Shown: positions 43,045 to 51,790, numbered from the stretch's first letter. The stretch is 64,000 nucleotides of DNA from Arthrobacter yangruifuii (GCF_009192775.1 NZ_VTFX01000004.1:248001-312000); one strand, 5' to 3'. Notes: generated by a model from the letters alone, not told the origin. Numbers and translations: made by a program.

Positions 43045-44022
43045 TCAGTACTTGCGGGTCGGCAGGGCTTCCTTCGCCTGCTCGGACGTGAAGGTGGTTT
43101 CCTCGGTGACCACGCGGGCAGGGACATCTTCGCCGTTGACAACCTTCTCGGCCAGGTCCATGAGCTGGGCTCCCAGCAGGGGATTGCACTCGGCAATGAA
43201 GTTGATTTTCCCTTCCGAGAGGGCCGTCATGCCGTCCTTGACCGCATCCACCGTGATGATCTTGATGTCTTTGCCCGGCACCATGCCCGCGGCCTCGATC
43301 GCTTCGATCGCCCCGAGCCCCATGTCGTCGTTGTGGGCGTAGACCACGTCGATGTCGGGAGTGTTCTTCAGGAAGGCTTCCATCACCTGCTTGCCGCCGC
43401 TGCGGGTGAAGTCACCGGTCTGGGAAGAGACAATTTTCAGGTCCGGATCCGCTGCGATGGCCGCTTCGAAGCCTTCCTTCCGGTCGAGGGCGGGGGCGGC
43501 ACCGGTGGTTCCCTGCAGTTCCACGATGTTCACGGGGCCGTCCGTGGCTGCACTGTCTTCAACCAGCCATTCGCCGGCGCTCTTGCCCTCCTGCACAAAA
43601 TCCGAGCCCAGGAACGTGGCGTACAGGGATGTGTCCGCTGAATCCACGGACCGGTCGGTGAGGATCACCGGAATGCCGGCGTCCTTGGCCTCCTTCAGGA
43701 CGGTGTCCCAGCCGGATTCCACCACGGGCGAGAACGCAATGACATCCACCTGCTGCTGGATGTAGGACCGGATGGCTTTGATCTGGTTTTCCTGCTTCTG
43801 CTGCGCATCGGTGAACTTCAAATCGATGCCGGCTGCCTTCGCCGCGTCCTGCACATCCTTCGTATTGGCCGTCCGCCAGCCGCTCTCGGCACCCACCTGG
43901 GCAAAGCCCATGGTGATGCCGTCCTCCGAGCCGCCGCCGGCATCCGAGTTGTCTCCGCCTCCGCAGGCGGAAAGAGCGAGGGCGGATACGGCCAGGGTTG
44001 TCATAAGGGATTTCCGAAACAC
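43045..44022 (-). CDS. ytfQ: Galactofuranose/galactose-binding lipoprotein YtfQ
   Basis: Extracytoplasmic solute-binding lipoprotein of about 325 aa. The lipobox is in MTTLAVSALALSACGGG. The mature protein tracks E. coli YtfQ closely: QQKQENQIKAIRSYIQQ, SPVVESGWDTVLKEAKDA, VELQGTTGAAPALDRKEGF, SSQTGDFTRSGGKQVMEAF, VYAHNDDMGLGAIEAIEAAG. GTG 44022 has AGGAGG five nt upstream and is preferred to 44112. First gene of the importer operon. Confidence 0.92.
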   Translation of the reverse strand: MFRKSLMTTLAVSALALSACGGGDNSDAGGGSEDGITMGFAQVGAESGWRTANTKDVQDAAKAAGIDLKFTDAQQKQENQIKAIRSYIQQQVDVIAFSPVVESGWDTVLKEAKDAGIPVILTDRSVDSADTSLYATFLGSDFVQEGKSAGEWLVEDSAATDGPVNIVELQGTTGAAPALDRKEGFEAAIAADPDLKIVSSQTGDFTRSGGKQVMEAFLKNTPDIDVVYAHNDDMGLGAIEAIEAAGMVPGKDIKIITVDAVKDGMTALSEGKINFIAECNPLLGAQLMDLAEKVVNGEDVPARVVTEETTFTSEQAKEALPTRKY

Positions 44023-44097
44023 TGCTGCCTCCTGGTAGTTGAACCGCAGCCAGGAAAACGCACCTTCATCGCTGCGCGGGCACCGTGCCCTGCCAGC

Positions 44098-44126
44098 AGT
44101 GTGACCGTTCACATTCCTGTGGTCAA
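44098..44126 (-). promoter_or_regulatory. Promoter and operator of the ytfQ-ytfR-ytfT-yjfF operon
   Basis: Minus strand TTGACC (44121-44126), 17 nt, CACACT (44098-44103). TGTGA-CCGT-TCACA at 44100-44113 is a perfect inverted repeat over the -10, a likely repressor site. The spacing of four does not fit a CRP site. Confidence 0.6.
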
Positions 44127-44222
44127 GGGAAATTTCTCTCGGTTCGTCCCCCGGGAAACCGGCGGACGGATCCGGACGGGCGGCCGCCGGGGCAAGGCTC
44201 GGGTCGAGCCGGGGTTAAACAG

Positions 44223-44253
44223 CCATGGGCCGCTGCAGTGCAGCGGCCCATGG
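44223..44253 (-). terminator. Hairpin terminator of the duplicated ABC-2-like gene
   Basis: Perfect 15-bp inverted repeat (44223-44237 and 44239-44253) with one central base, followed on the minus strand by CTGTTT. It lies 20 nt after the stop at 44274. Confidence 0.8.
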
Positions 44254-44273
44254 GGGTGTCCTTCAGGGACAGG

Positions 44274-46457
44274 TCAGACGGAGACCGTCTCCTTTTCCTG
44301 CACGGCAGGGGTTTCGGTGTCCACAGGGTGGGCCTCTGTGCGCGGCGGCTTGAAGTGGTCGATAACCGCCACTACTGCCAGCGACACGGCACCCCAGATG
44401 CCCAGGGTTCCCAGATGGGACCAAACGGTGTCGGAGCCGAAGTAGAGAATCGAGCGGATCGATTCCACCGCAGCCGGCATCGGCAGCACTCCATGCAGGA
44501 ACCGGAAGATTTCCGGCTCCATGTAGATGGACATGGCCGCACCGGAGGCCGGCACGCCCAGGAACATCAGGATGCCGATCACCGGAAGAATGGCCAGCAT
44601 CCCCATGAACCGCTCGAAGACCGTGGTGAACATGGCCACGCAGAAGATCGCGACGGCGCCGGCTCCCCAGAGCGGCAGGAAGTGTCCGTCAATTGCCCCC
44701 ACGAATACGGCGGCGATGACCCAAAGGAACGCGGACATTCCCACGGCCCAGGCGGCGACAATCGGAATCAGCATCCGCAGCGGTCGGCTGGCCGGGGCCG
44801 CCGTCGAACCGACCACAATGATCATGAATCCGGCCATGATCCAGCCCATGGCCAGGTACATGGTGGCCATGCCCATGGAGTCCGAGTCTTTCAGCGGAGC
44901 GACGTTGTCCTGCGTCAGTTCCATCTGCTGGCCGGCGGCCACCTGACCGAACACGGAGGTAAGCACCTGTTGCTGGCTCATGCCCGCCGCCTGGTTGGTG
45001 ATGAGGGTGGCGGCGGGGTTTTCGGCGGACGGCAGCACATAGGCACCGACAACCGTCCGGTCCTGCACCTGGTCGCGGGCATCGTCCGCGGAGTCCAGCG
45101 GGCGCAGATCAAACAGCCCGGACATGTTTTCCTCCAGCCCGTCCACCGCCTGCTCTGCCTGCTCAGCGGTGGCACCGACGACGGCCACGGGCATGTCCCG
45201 CGGTGTGGGTTCGTACATGGCGCCGAGCATGAAGGAAAGCATCATGGTCACCATGGCCAGCGGGAAGAAGGCGAGGGTGCCGTAGCGCCACCCGCGGCTC
45301 TTCGGGCGCGGCCCGCCGTGCAGCGAGGCCACGTTGATGGCCGGCGGAGCGGCGTTCGGCTTGCGGCGGCGCTTGCCCGCATCAAGGATGAGGGTGAGCA
45401 GCAGAGCCGCGACGGCGCCGATGATGAGCACCATCAGATGCGGCCACGCGCCGCTGCCGTCGAAGTAAAGATAGGAACGCAGGGATTCGCCGGTGGCGGC
45501 TGCGGGCAGGAAGCTGTGCAGGTACGGGTAGAGGCCCGGCATGGTGTGCACGGACATGCTCATATTGGACGCCGGAACCCCCAGCACCATCAGGAACAGC
45601 ATGCCGGCGAGGACGGCCATGGGGCCGAGGATCCGCGTCAGGAACAGCTGGACGCTGCCGACGGCGAAGACCGTCAGCCAAGACACGCCCAGCACCGCGG
45701 CGGAATGCCCCTCGATCACGCCGAGCATCGGTCCCGTCACGGCCCAGACGAGGCCGGCGATGAGTGCGGCCCATCCGGCGAGCAGGGGAACAAAGCGACG
45801 GAAGCGCAGCAGCTCGGGCGAGTTGGACAGCACCAGGCTCAGCGGCATGTAGCCGGCCAGCATCAGGGCCGTTGTCAGGAACATTGCGCCCAGGCCGGCC
45901 ATGTCATTGTCCGGCAGCGGGGCAAGGTCCTCGGACTGCAGGGCCAGGCCCTGTGCGAGTACCTGCGGGGCCAGCAGCGCAGTCACGGTGCTGGACTGCG
46001 AGGCGCCGGCTGCACTGGCGGTGTAGAGGGTCGCCGCCGTGCCGTCAATGGCGACGGCACCGGACACCTCGCGGTCGAGTACCAGCCGGCGTGCGTCGGC
46101 GTCGGATCCCACTACCCGGACGTCAACGGCGTCCGGGTCGGCGCTTTCCAGGGCATCGGCGAACCGATCCGCGTCCTGCGCCGACCCGCTCACGGCGATG
46201 GGCATGTCGTTCGGTGTCGGTGCGTGCATCGCGGCAAGATAGCCGCCCACCAGCATGGAAACCATCAGCAGCGGCATGAGGAACATCGCCACGTACCGGC
46301 CGATCTTCTCCGCCTTGGCGCGCTTGAGGGCCGCCGCGTCCGCGGTTGCCGCATCAGCAGTTTCGGAGTCCGCAGTTTCGGCGTCCGACGGCGCGGCGGT
46401 GGCCTCGTCGGCCGGATCCGGCGGAGAACCCGGGGAGGTCGGGGAAATACTGGTCAA
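44274..46457 (-). CDS. DUF3533/ABC-2-like membrane protein with an internal duplication
   Basis: 727 residues from TTG 46457 (GGAG 8 nt upstream). Two homologous units, about 54-360 and 391-700, each with one N-terminal TM, an extracytoplasmic domain, then five TMs. Matching landmarks: MHAPTPNDMPIAV / MYEPTPRDMPVAV, LGVPASNMSMSV / LGVPASGAAMSI, GESLRSYLYF / VESIRSILYF. Single units of this type resemble ABC-2 permeases and YhgE/Pip-like or DUF3533 proteins; no ATPase is nearby. The fused pseudo-dimer suggests that the single-unit forms dimerise. Divergent from a TetR gene that probably represses it. Confidence 0.78.
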   Translation of the reverse strand: MTSISPTSPGSPPDPADEATAAPSDAETADSETADAATADAAALKRAKAEKIGRYVAMFLMPLLMVSMLVGGYLAAMHAPTPNDMPIAVSGSAQDADRFADALESADPDAVDVRVVGSDADARRLVLDREVSGAVAIDGTAATLYTASAAGASQSSTVTALLAPQVLAQGLALQSEDLAPLPDNDMAGLGAMFLTTALMLAGYMPLSLVLSNSPELLRFRRFVPLLAGWAALIAGLVWAVTGPMLGVIEGHSAAVLGVSWLTVFAVGSVQLFLTRILGPMAVLAGMLFLMVLGVPASNMSMSVHTMPGLYPYLHSFLPAAATGESLRSYLYFDGSGAWPHLMVLIIGAVAALLLTLILDAGKRRRKPNAAPPAINVASLHGGPRPKSRGWRYGTLAFFPLAMVTMMLSFMLGAMYEPTPRDMPVAVVGATAEQAEQAVDGLEENMSGLFDLRPLDSADDARDQVQDRTVVGAYVLPSAENPAATLITNQAAGMSQQQVLTSVFGQVAAGQQMELTQDNVAPLKDSDSMGMATMYLAMGWIMAGFMIIVVGSTAAPASRPLRMLIPIVAAWAVGMSAFLWVIAAVFVGAIDGHFLPLWGAGAVAIFCVAMFTTVFERFMGMLAILPVIGILMFLGVPASGAAMSIYMEPEIFRFLHGVLPMPAAVESIRSILYFGSDTVWSHLGTLGIWGAVSLAVVAVIDHFKPPRTEAHPVDTETPAVQEKETVSV

Positions 46458-46551
46458 GGACGTGCTCCTGTAGCTGAATTCAAGGGTGATGGTGCGAAGT
46501 GCGCGTCGACCGAACAGTCGAGGCGGGGTCTGTGGGACCGACTCGTCAAAA

Positions 46552-46569
46552 TTACGCCATGTGGCGTAA
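46552..46569. promoter_or_regulatory. TetR operator, 18-bp palindrome
   Basis: TTACGCCA-TG-TGGCGTAA, perfect 8-bp arms, between the divergent starts 46457 and 46616. It covers the -35/spacer of a promoter whose -10 is GATAAT at 46574-46579, facing the TetR gene. Confidence 0.8.
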
Positions 46570-46615
46570 ATTAGATAATCGAAGCCGAAGCAGCGCCAAC
46601 ACAAAGGGATTCCAC

Positions 46616-47278
46616 ATGGGACAACACGGCGAGAAGGCACGCGAAATCCTGCTCGATGCCGCCGAGGAGCTCTTTGCCCGGTACGGCATCGACGCGGTTT
46701 CCAACCGGCGGATTGCGGAGCATGCCGGCACCGCCAACCATTCCGCCGTCGCGTACCATTTCGGCGGCCGGGATGAACTGCTGCGCACCCTTCTCACCCG
46801 GCATCTGGCGGACACCACCAGGCGCCGAAGTGCGCTGTTCGAGGCACTGCCAGCGGACGCCGGGCTTCCGGACCTGCTCGCCTGCCTGATCCTTCCCTGG
46901 ACCGACCATCTGGCATCACTGCCCCTGCCGAGCTGGCGGGCGCGCTTTGTGCAGCAGATGCGTTCCGTCCCGTCCATGCACAGCATGCTCGGGCAGGCAG
47001 CGGTTGCCAGCCCGCTGACGGACGAGCTGGTGAAACGCGTGCATGCCGCGCTCGGTGGCGTTGCCCCCTCGGTCCTGTACGGACGCTCGTCGATTCTCGG
47101 CACCATGGTGCTGGGGGTCTGCGCCGACTACGAGGAGCGTGTGCAGGACGGCGTCGAGGAGCCAAACTGGACCGGCGTCGGCTATTTCCTGATCGACTCC
47201 TGCGCGGGCATGCTCTCAGCCCCCGTGACCCATCCCGGGGACTTCCTGGCCGCGCCGTCCTCGGTCTATCTGTTGTAG
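46616..47278 (+). CDS. TetR-family transcriptional regulator
   Basis: 220 residues. HTH: AREILLDAAEELFARYGIDA followed by VSNRRIAEHAGTANHSAVAY and HFGGRDELL, a common actinobacterial TetR variety. ATG 46616 has AAAGGGA upstream; the 46499 start would include the operator in the coding region. Divergent from the duplicated membrane protein and, by its convergent position, 3' to 3' with the second DUF3533 gene. Most likely an autoregulated repressor of the membrane protein(s). Confidence 0.88.
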   Translation: MGQHGEKAREILLDAAEELFARYGIDAVSNRRIAEHAGTANHSAVAYHFGGRDELLRTLLTRHLADTTRRRSALFEALPADAGLPDLLACLILPWTDHLASLPLPSWRARFVQQMRSVPSMHSMLGQAAVASPLTDELVKRVHAALGGVAPSVLYGRSSILGTMVLGVCADYEERVQDGVEEPNWTGVGYFLIDSCAGMLSAPVTHPGDFLAAPSSVYLL

Positions 47279-47334
47279 GGCTCCGCTCGCTGGCCGATTC
47301 GAAGGTGTTCAGCGAGCAGGTGCGGCCGGACCGG

Positions 47335-48759
47335 TTAGGACGACGGCGCCGTCTGCACGGCCCGATACCCGAAGGCCTTGTCATAAACGGCCGCGAAGAT
47401 CATGGCCAGGGCCACGGCAATCAGCATGATAATGAGCATGCCGATGATGCCGCTCTGCACTCCGGCGTCAGCGTCGGCGTTGAAATAGAGCACCGCCCGG
47501 TTGGCCATGGTCATCTGGTACAGCGGTTCGCCGCGGGCTATGAAGGTGAAGAAGCCGGGCAAGGCCTCCAGCGGCACCACCCCGCTGGCCGCCGGCAGGC
47601 CCATAAACACCACGTAGAGCAGTGAAAGCACCATGCCCGCGCTGCCGAAAAGCGTAATCAGCGCCATGGTCACGGCTGACACGGTGACGATGGACAGCCA
47701 CGTAGTGAGGAAGAACCACCCCCCGTGCGGTATCGGCATGCCGACCGCGGAAGCCACCCACATCATCAGTCCGGCAGTGGGCAGCGCGCCCAGGACCACC
47801 AGCCCCCACTTAAGCAGGTAGGTCTGCCAGCGGGCAGGCTGCAGCGGCCGGCCCAGCGAAAAGCGGGGACCCAGTTCCACGGGCGCCACCCCCAGCCGGG
47901 CATCCACGAGGAAGTGGATGGCCACCGTGCCGCTGAGTCCCACCACCATCAGGAGCACGGAATAGAAGAAGGCCCCCATGCCCAGCGCTGCGCCTTCCGG
48001 CGGCGCGTTGTAGACGGCGCTCTGGACAGCGATCGGCTCCGCCAGCAGGTCCGCGGACGTTCCGGTGACCTTCGGAGCCACCTGCTGCTGCAGCTCGGCC
48101 GGCAGATCGGCTCCCAGCCGTGCCAGCTCCTGCTCGAGCTCACCCTGGGCCTGGCCCTGGGCTTCACGGGCCGAAGTTGTCAGCTGTTCACCCAATCCCC
48201 GGTTGACCTGCTCCACAGCCGGATCCAGCGCGGAGGTAGCCAGGCTGCTCGCCAACGGTCCGGCCAGCGGGTTGGTGTAGACGGTGATTTCCGGCCGCGA
48301 AACCTCCGTGTCACTGAGTGTCCCGCTGACCAGGGCGGCCGCATCTGCGGAGAAGGATTCCGGGATGACCACGGTGCCGTGGATCTGCCCCTTCCCCATC
48401 TGCTCCTTCGCCTGGTCCCAGGACAATACCCGCAGGTCAATCTTGTCGTTGCCGTTGAAGCCCTGCTGCATCTGGTCAGTGATGTTCTCGCCAAGATTCT
48501 CCTGGCCGCCGCCGGGCATCTGTGTTCCCGCGTCCTCGTTCACCACGGCAACCGGGAAGTGCTTCAGGTGGTCCCCCGGGCTGCCCAGGCCGCCAATGTA
48601 CAGGGCCGTACCCGCTCCGCCGAGCAGCAGGAGGACCAGCAGCGGCAGCAGCCACATGCGCGGTGACAGGTAGGTACCGGATCTCGACGGCGGGGGCCCT
48701 TGGCGGCTCTCCGTCGGCCGGGTTCCGGGCTGATCCGGTTGCGCTGAATATGCGGGCAT
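47335..48759 (-). CDS. DUF3533-type membrane protein, single unit
   Basis: 474 residues. Pro-rich cytosolic N-terminus, TM1 (MWLLPLLVLLLLGGAGTALY), an extracytoplasmic domain beginning HFPVAVVNEDAGTQ as in YhgE/Pip-like ABC-2 proteins, a helical stretch (QAQGELEQELARLGADLPAE), then six hydrophobic spans ending VALAMIFAAVYDKAFGYR. Homologous in layout to each half of the 44274-46457 protein. ATG 48759 follows GGAGGTATCCCC. Function unknown; export of an antibiotic or lipid is possible given the MerR neighbour. Confidence 0.78.
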   Translation of the reverse strand: MPAYSAQPDQPGTRPTESRQGPPPSRSGTYLSPRMWLLPLLVLLLLGGAGTALYIGGLGSPGDHLKHFPVAVVNEDAGTQMPGGGQENLGENITDQMQQGFNGNDKIDLRVLSWDQAKEQMGKGQIHGTVVIPESFSADAAALVSGTLSDTEVSRPEITVYTNPLAGPLASSLATSALDPAVEQVNRGLGEQLTTSAREAQGQAQGELEQELARLGADLPAELQQQVAPKVTGTSADLLAEPIAVQSAVYNAPPEGAALGMGAFFYSVLLMVVGLSGTVAIHFLVDARLGVAPVELGPRFSLGRPLQPARWQTYLLKWGLVVLGALPTAGLMMWVASAVGMPIPHGGWFFLTTWLSIVTVSAVTMALITLFGSAGMVLSLLYVVFMGLPAASGVVPLEALPGFFTFIARGEPLYQMTMANRAVLYFNADADAGVQSGIIGMLIIMLIAVALAMIFAAVYDKAFGYRAVQTAPSS

Positions 48760-48954
48760 GGGGATACCTCCCGGAAACCGAGCTGAACTGTGGATGCACG
48801 TTCTCACTCCTACCGTTCGAGGCTAACCGCCCGCCCAGCCCGGCCGATACGTTCCGGCATCCCGGGGCGGGTCGAAAGGCCAGATTCCCCGGCGCACACA
48901 CCGGGAGGGCTCACGGGCCGGGCCGGGCCCCCGGCACAGCAGCACAAGCAGGTC

Positions 48955-48985
48955 TTGACCTTGACGCTGCGTCAACTTCTACGCT
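48955..48985 (+). promoter_or_regulatory. MerR-type promoter with 19-bp spacer
   Basis: TTGACC (48955-48960), 19 nt, TACGCT (48980-48985). The spacer holds a perfect dyad TTGACGC-T-GCGTCAA (48961-48975). Over-long spacer with internal dyad is the hallmark of MerR-activated promoters. Confidence 0.85.
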
Positions 48986-49026
48986 GGAAGGACAGGCAGA
49001 GGGAAGGACAGCGGAAGGAGGAGCGC

Positions 49027-49779
49027 GTGGATCTGTCCATCCAGGAGGTGGCGAAGCTGTCCGGGACCACGTCCCGGACGCTCCGCCATTACGACAGCAT
49101 CGGCCTGCTGCCGCCCACACGGATAGGCAGTAACGGGTACCGGCGGTACGGCCCGGAGGCCTTGGTGCGGCTGCAGCGCATCCTGCTGCTGCGCGACCTT
49201 GGCCTGGCGCTGCCGCAGATCGGGAAAATCCTGGCCGGTGAACAGGATGACGCCGCGGCCCTGGCCCGGCATCTGGTCCAGCTGCAGGCGGAACAGGACC
49301 GGCTGCAGGCCCAGATCACCGCCGTCCGCGCAACGCTGGCGGCCTTGAAGACAGGAGAGGGAATCATGGCGGAGAAGATGTTTGAGGGTTTTGATCACAC
49401 GCAGTACCGCGAAGAGGTGGAGGAGCGCTGGGGCCGGGAGGCCTCTGCTGCATCCGACAGCTGGTGGAGTGACCTGGACGAAGCGCAGAAACGCGGCTTC
49501 ACCGCCGAACACGCGGCCCTCCAGGATGCCTGGGATGCGGTGCAGCGCAGCGGTCTGGATGCTGCGAGCGCCGAAGCGCAGGAACTGGCCCGGCGGCATG
49601 CACAATGGATTGCCGCCGGCACCGGGAAGCGGCAGCCCGATCCGCAGATGCTGGCCGGACTGGCGGACATGTACGCCGCCGACGAACGGTTCGCAGCGCA
49701 TTACACCCGCGAGTTCTCCGGCGGAGCAGAGTTTGTCCGGGACGCGCTGCAGCACTACGCCCGGTCCCTGGCCGGTTAG
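49027..49779 (+). CDS. MerR-family regulator with TipAS domain (TipA-like)
   Basis: 250 residues. MerR HTH: LSIQEVAKLSGTTSRTLRHY then DSIGLLPPTRIGSNGYRRYG; dimerisation coiled coil (LARHLVQLQAEQDRLQAQIT) at about 80-110; then the TipAS antibiotic-recognition domain (MFEGFDHTQYREEVEERWG, DEAQKRGFTAEHAALQDAWD). TipA proteins bind thiopeptides and activate their own promoter. GTG 49027 follows GGAAGGAGGA. The promoter at 48955-48985 shows autoactivation. An internal ATG in GIMAEKMF may give a short TipAS form, as in Streptomyces. Confidence 0.9.
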   Translation: MDLSIQEVAKLSGTTSRTLRHYDSIGLLPPTRIGSNGYRRYGPEALVRLQRILLLRDLGLALPQIGKILAGEQDDAAALARHLVQLQAEQDRLQAQITAVRATLAALKTGEGIMAEKMFEGFDHTQYREEVEERWGREASAASDSWWSDLDEAQKRGFTAEHAALQDAWDAVQRSGLDAASAEAQELARRHAQWIAAGTGKRQPDPQMLAGLADMYAADERFAAHYTREFSGGAEFVRDALQHYARSLAG

Positions 49780-50255
49780 GTCGGTTCCGGCATCCCCGGA
49801 TCCAGCACCCGCAGCAGCGCATCCAGCACCTGCCCCTGGCCGCGAACCAGCTTGAGCCTGGCCTCAGGTTCCGGAAACCAGCCGGCCCGGTCGATCTCCG
49901 GATACTCGCGCACCTGACCCGAGCCTTTCGGCCATTCCAGCTCAAAGGTATTGCTCTGGATCCGCTCCGGAGCAAAGCCGGCCTCGGCGATGAAGACGGT
50001 GATGGTCTTCTGCGCGGACTGCCGGAAGCTGCCCAACAGCACATACTCGGCCTCCGGTGCCGGAGTGCCCATCTCCTCGGCGAATTCCCGCAGTGCAGCG
50101 GCCAGCGCTTCCTCCCCCGGCAGGTACTCCCCCTTGGGAAGGGACCAGGCGTGCTCCTCCTTGCGCGCCCAGAACGGCCCGCCCATGTGGCCGATCCACA
50201 CCTCCAGCCCTTCCGGGCCCCGGCGGTACAGCAGGATCCCGGCGCTCATCGTCAT
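49776..50255 (-). CDS. NUDIX hydrolase, diadenosine-polyphosphate-type
   Basis: 159 residues. Nudix box at about 41-63: GEYLPGEEALAAALREFAEE then MG, with the REFAEE core. The N-terminus SAGILLYRRGPEGLEVWIGH and the HAWSLPKGE lead are of the class predicted to act on nucleoside polyphosphates. Its ATG overlaps the preceding Nudix stop (ATGA, 50252-50255), making a coupled pair. Its stop overlaps that of the TipA-like gene. Confidence 0.88.
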   Translation of the reverse strand: MTMSAGILLYRRGPEGLEVWIGHMGGPFWARKEEHAWSLPKGEYLPGEEALAAALREFAEEMGTPAPEAEYVLLGSFRQSAQKTITVFIAEAGFAPERIQSNTFELEWPKGSGQVREYPEIDRAGWFPEPEARLKLVRGQGQVLDALLRVLDPGMPEPT

Positions 50256-50737
50256 GGCTGAAGCCTTTCTCCACCTATGGCGTCGGCAAACCCGAACGCG
50301 AGAATCGGCGGCAGCCCTGTCCGCAGCCGCTCCAGGACATACCTTTCATGCGGTACGACGGCGTCCGGCAGGTCGTCGAGGGAAAACCATTCCAGCCGGG
50401 CCGCCTTATCGGGTTCCTGGATCCGCGGTTCGCCCTGCCAGGCACTGCACAGGAAGAAGAAGTCCACCCGCTCATCCACGGGCCGGCCGCCGCCGTTGCT
50501 CCGGTGCATGGCGGTCAGGGGCACGACGTCGCCCGGCGCCACCTCGATGCCCAGCTCCTCCCGCGCCTCCCGCACGGCGGCCTGCACCGCAGACTCCCCC
50601 GCTTCCACGTGCCCGGCAGCCGCCGTCGCCCAGTAGCCGTCCCGATAGCCGGTGCCCTGCCGCAGTTGCAGCAGCACGGAGCCTCCTCGGCGGAAGAGCA
50701 GATAACTGGCAGGCACTACGGAGAACCGGTCGGTCAA
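50252..50737 (-). CDS. NUDIX hydrolase (8-oxo-dGTPase/MutT-like)
   Basis: 161 residues from TTG 50737, with a GAGGAG ten nt upstream; GTG 50716 is the alternative. Nudix box GHVEAGESAVQAAVREAREE then LG. The opening VVPASYLLFRRGGSVLLQLR and EPDKAARLEWFSLDDLPD fit the MutT/Orf17 group. First gene of a two-Nudix operon. The track frame running to 51214 overlaps the exonuclease antisense and is rejected. Confidence 0.85.
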   Translation of the reverse strand: MTDRFSVVPASYLLFRRGGSVLLQLRQGTGYRDGYWATAAAGHVEAGESAVQAAVREAREELGIEVAPGDVVPLTAMHRSNGGGRPVDERVDFFFLCSAWQGEPRIQEPDKAARLEWFSLDDLPDAVVPHERYVLERLRTGLPPILAFGFADAIGGERLQP

Positions 50738-50851
50738 CGGAAATCGACTCCTCAAGGGGTGGCGCCCGGTGAAAGGCGGAAGCTTCAGCCTATCCACGCC
50801 GGACCCGGCCGGCATGCCCATCGAAGCGGGATTCATGCGAGGATCTGCCCT

Positions 50852-51790
50852 ATGACCCAGCGCCTTATGCTCCTGGATACCGCGTCGCTGTACTTCCGTG
50901 CCTTCTACGGCGTGCCCGACAGCATCCGCCGCTCCGACGGTACACCGGTGAATGCCGTACGTGGACTGCTCGACATGATTGCCCGGCTCACTACCGACTA
51001 CGCAGCCACGCACCTGATCGCCTGCTGGGACGATGACTGGCGTCCGCAGTGGCGGGTCGACCTGCTGCCCACGTACAAGGCGCACCGGGTAGCCGAAGAG
51101 GTCAGCGGACACCCCGACGTCGAAACCGTCCCGGATCCCCTCGAGGCGCAGATCCCGATGATCCGCCGGACGCTGGAGCTGGCGGGCATCGCCGTCGTCG
51201 GCGCCGCCGAACACGAGGCCGACGACGTGATCGGCACCTACGCGTCCACAGCCGACATGCCTGTGGATGTAGTGACCGGGGACCGGGACCTGTTTCAGGT
51301 GATTGACGACGACGCCGACGTCCGGGTCATTTACACGGCCCGCGGCATGAAGAACCTGGACGTGATGACGGATGCGTCGGTGGTCGCCAGGTATCGGGTG
51401 CTGCCCGGGCAGTATGCGGACTATGCCACGCTGCGCGGGGATGCCTCGGACGGCCTGCCCGGTGTCTCCGGGATCGGCGAGAAGACGGCGGCGTCGCTGC
51501 TGGGCGAATACGGCACGCTGGATTCCCTGCTGGAAGCGGCGGCGGACCCGGACAGCGGACTCTCATCCCCCGTGCGGTCCAAGCTCGCCAAGGCCTCGGA
51601 CTATCTGGCGGTTGCCCCGAAAGTCGTGAAGGTGGTACGGAATCTCGATCTGCCGGCTCCGAAAAAGGCCGGGGCAAAGCTGCACGCCGTCACCGGGGAG
51701 GAACGCCGCGAATTGGAGCGCCTCGCCGGGGACTGGAACCTGGGCGGGTCCGTGAAGCGGCTGCTGGACGCCTTCGACCGCTACGCATGA
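50852..51790 (+). CDS. 5'-3' exonuclease (Pol I-type N-terminal nuclease homologue)
   Basis: 312 residues, stand-alone relative of the DNA polymerase I 5' nuclease. Acidic metal-site segments are visible: LLDTASLYFRAFYG, ACWDDDWRPQWR, EHEADDVIGTYAS, VTGDRDLFQVID, and the helix-hairpin-helix GVSGIGEKTAASLLGEYG. It would remove flaps or RNA primers. ATG 50852 is chosen because the family begins RLMLLDTASLYFRA; GAGG lies 9 nt upstream. Divergent from the Nudix pair. Confidence 0.92.
   Translation: MTQRLMLLDTASLYFRAFYGVPDSIRRSDGTPVNAVRGLLDMIARLTTDYAATHLIACWDDDWRPQWRVDLLPTYKAHRVAEEVSGHPDVETVPDPLEAQIPMIRRTLELAGIAVVGAAEHEADDVIGTYASTADMPVDVVTGDRDLFQVIDDDADVRVIYTARGMKNLDVMTDASVVARYRVLPGQYADYATLRGDASDGLPGVSGIGEKTAASLLGEYGTLDSLLEAAADPDSGLSSPVRSKLAKASDYLAVAPKVVKVVRNLDLPAPKKAGAKLHAVTGEERRELERLAGDWNLGGSVKRLLDAFDRYA

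Noticed and set aside
44100-44113. TGTGA/TCACA as a CRP site
   Set aside because: The spacer is 4 nt rather than 6 and the site overlaps the -10, which suits a repressor better.
44085-46574. 829-aa plus-strand open frame
   Set aside because: His/Gly/Arg-rich antisense of the duplicated membrane protein; no motif.
50738-51214. N-terminal extension of the second Nudix protein
   Set aside because: It is antisense to the exonuclease gene and unrelated to Nudix sequence.
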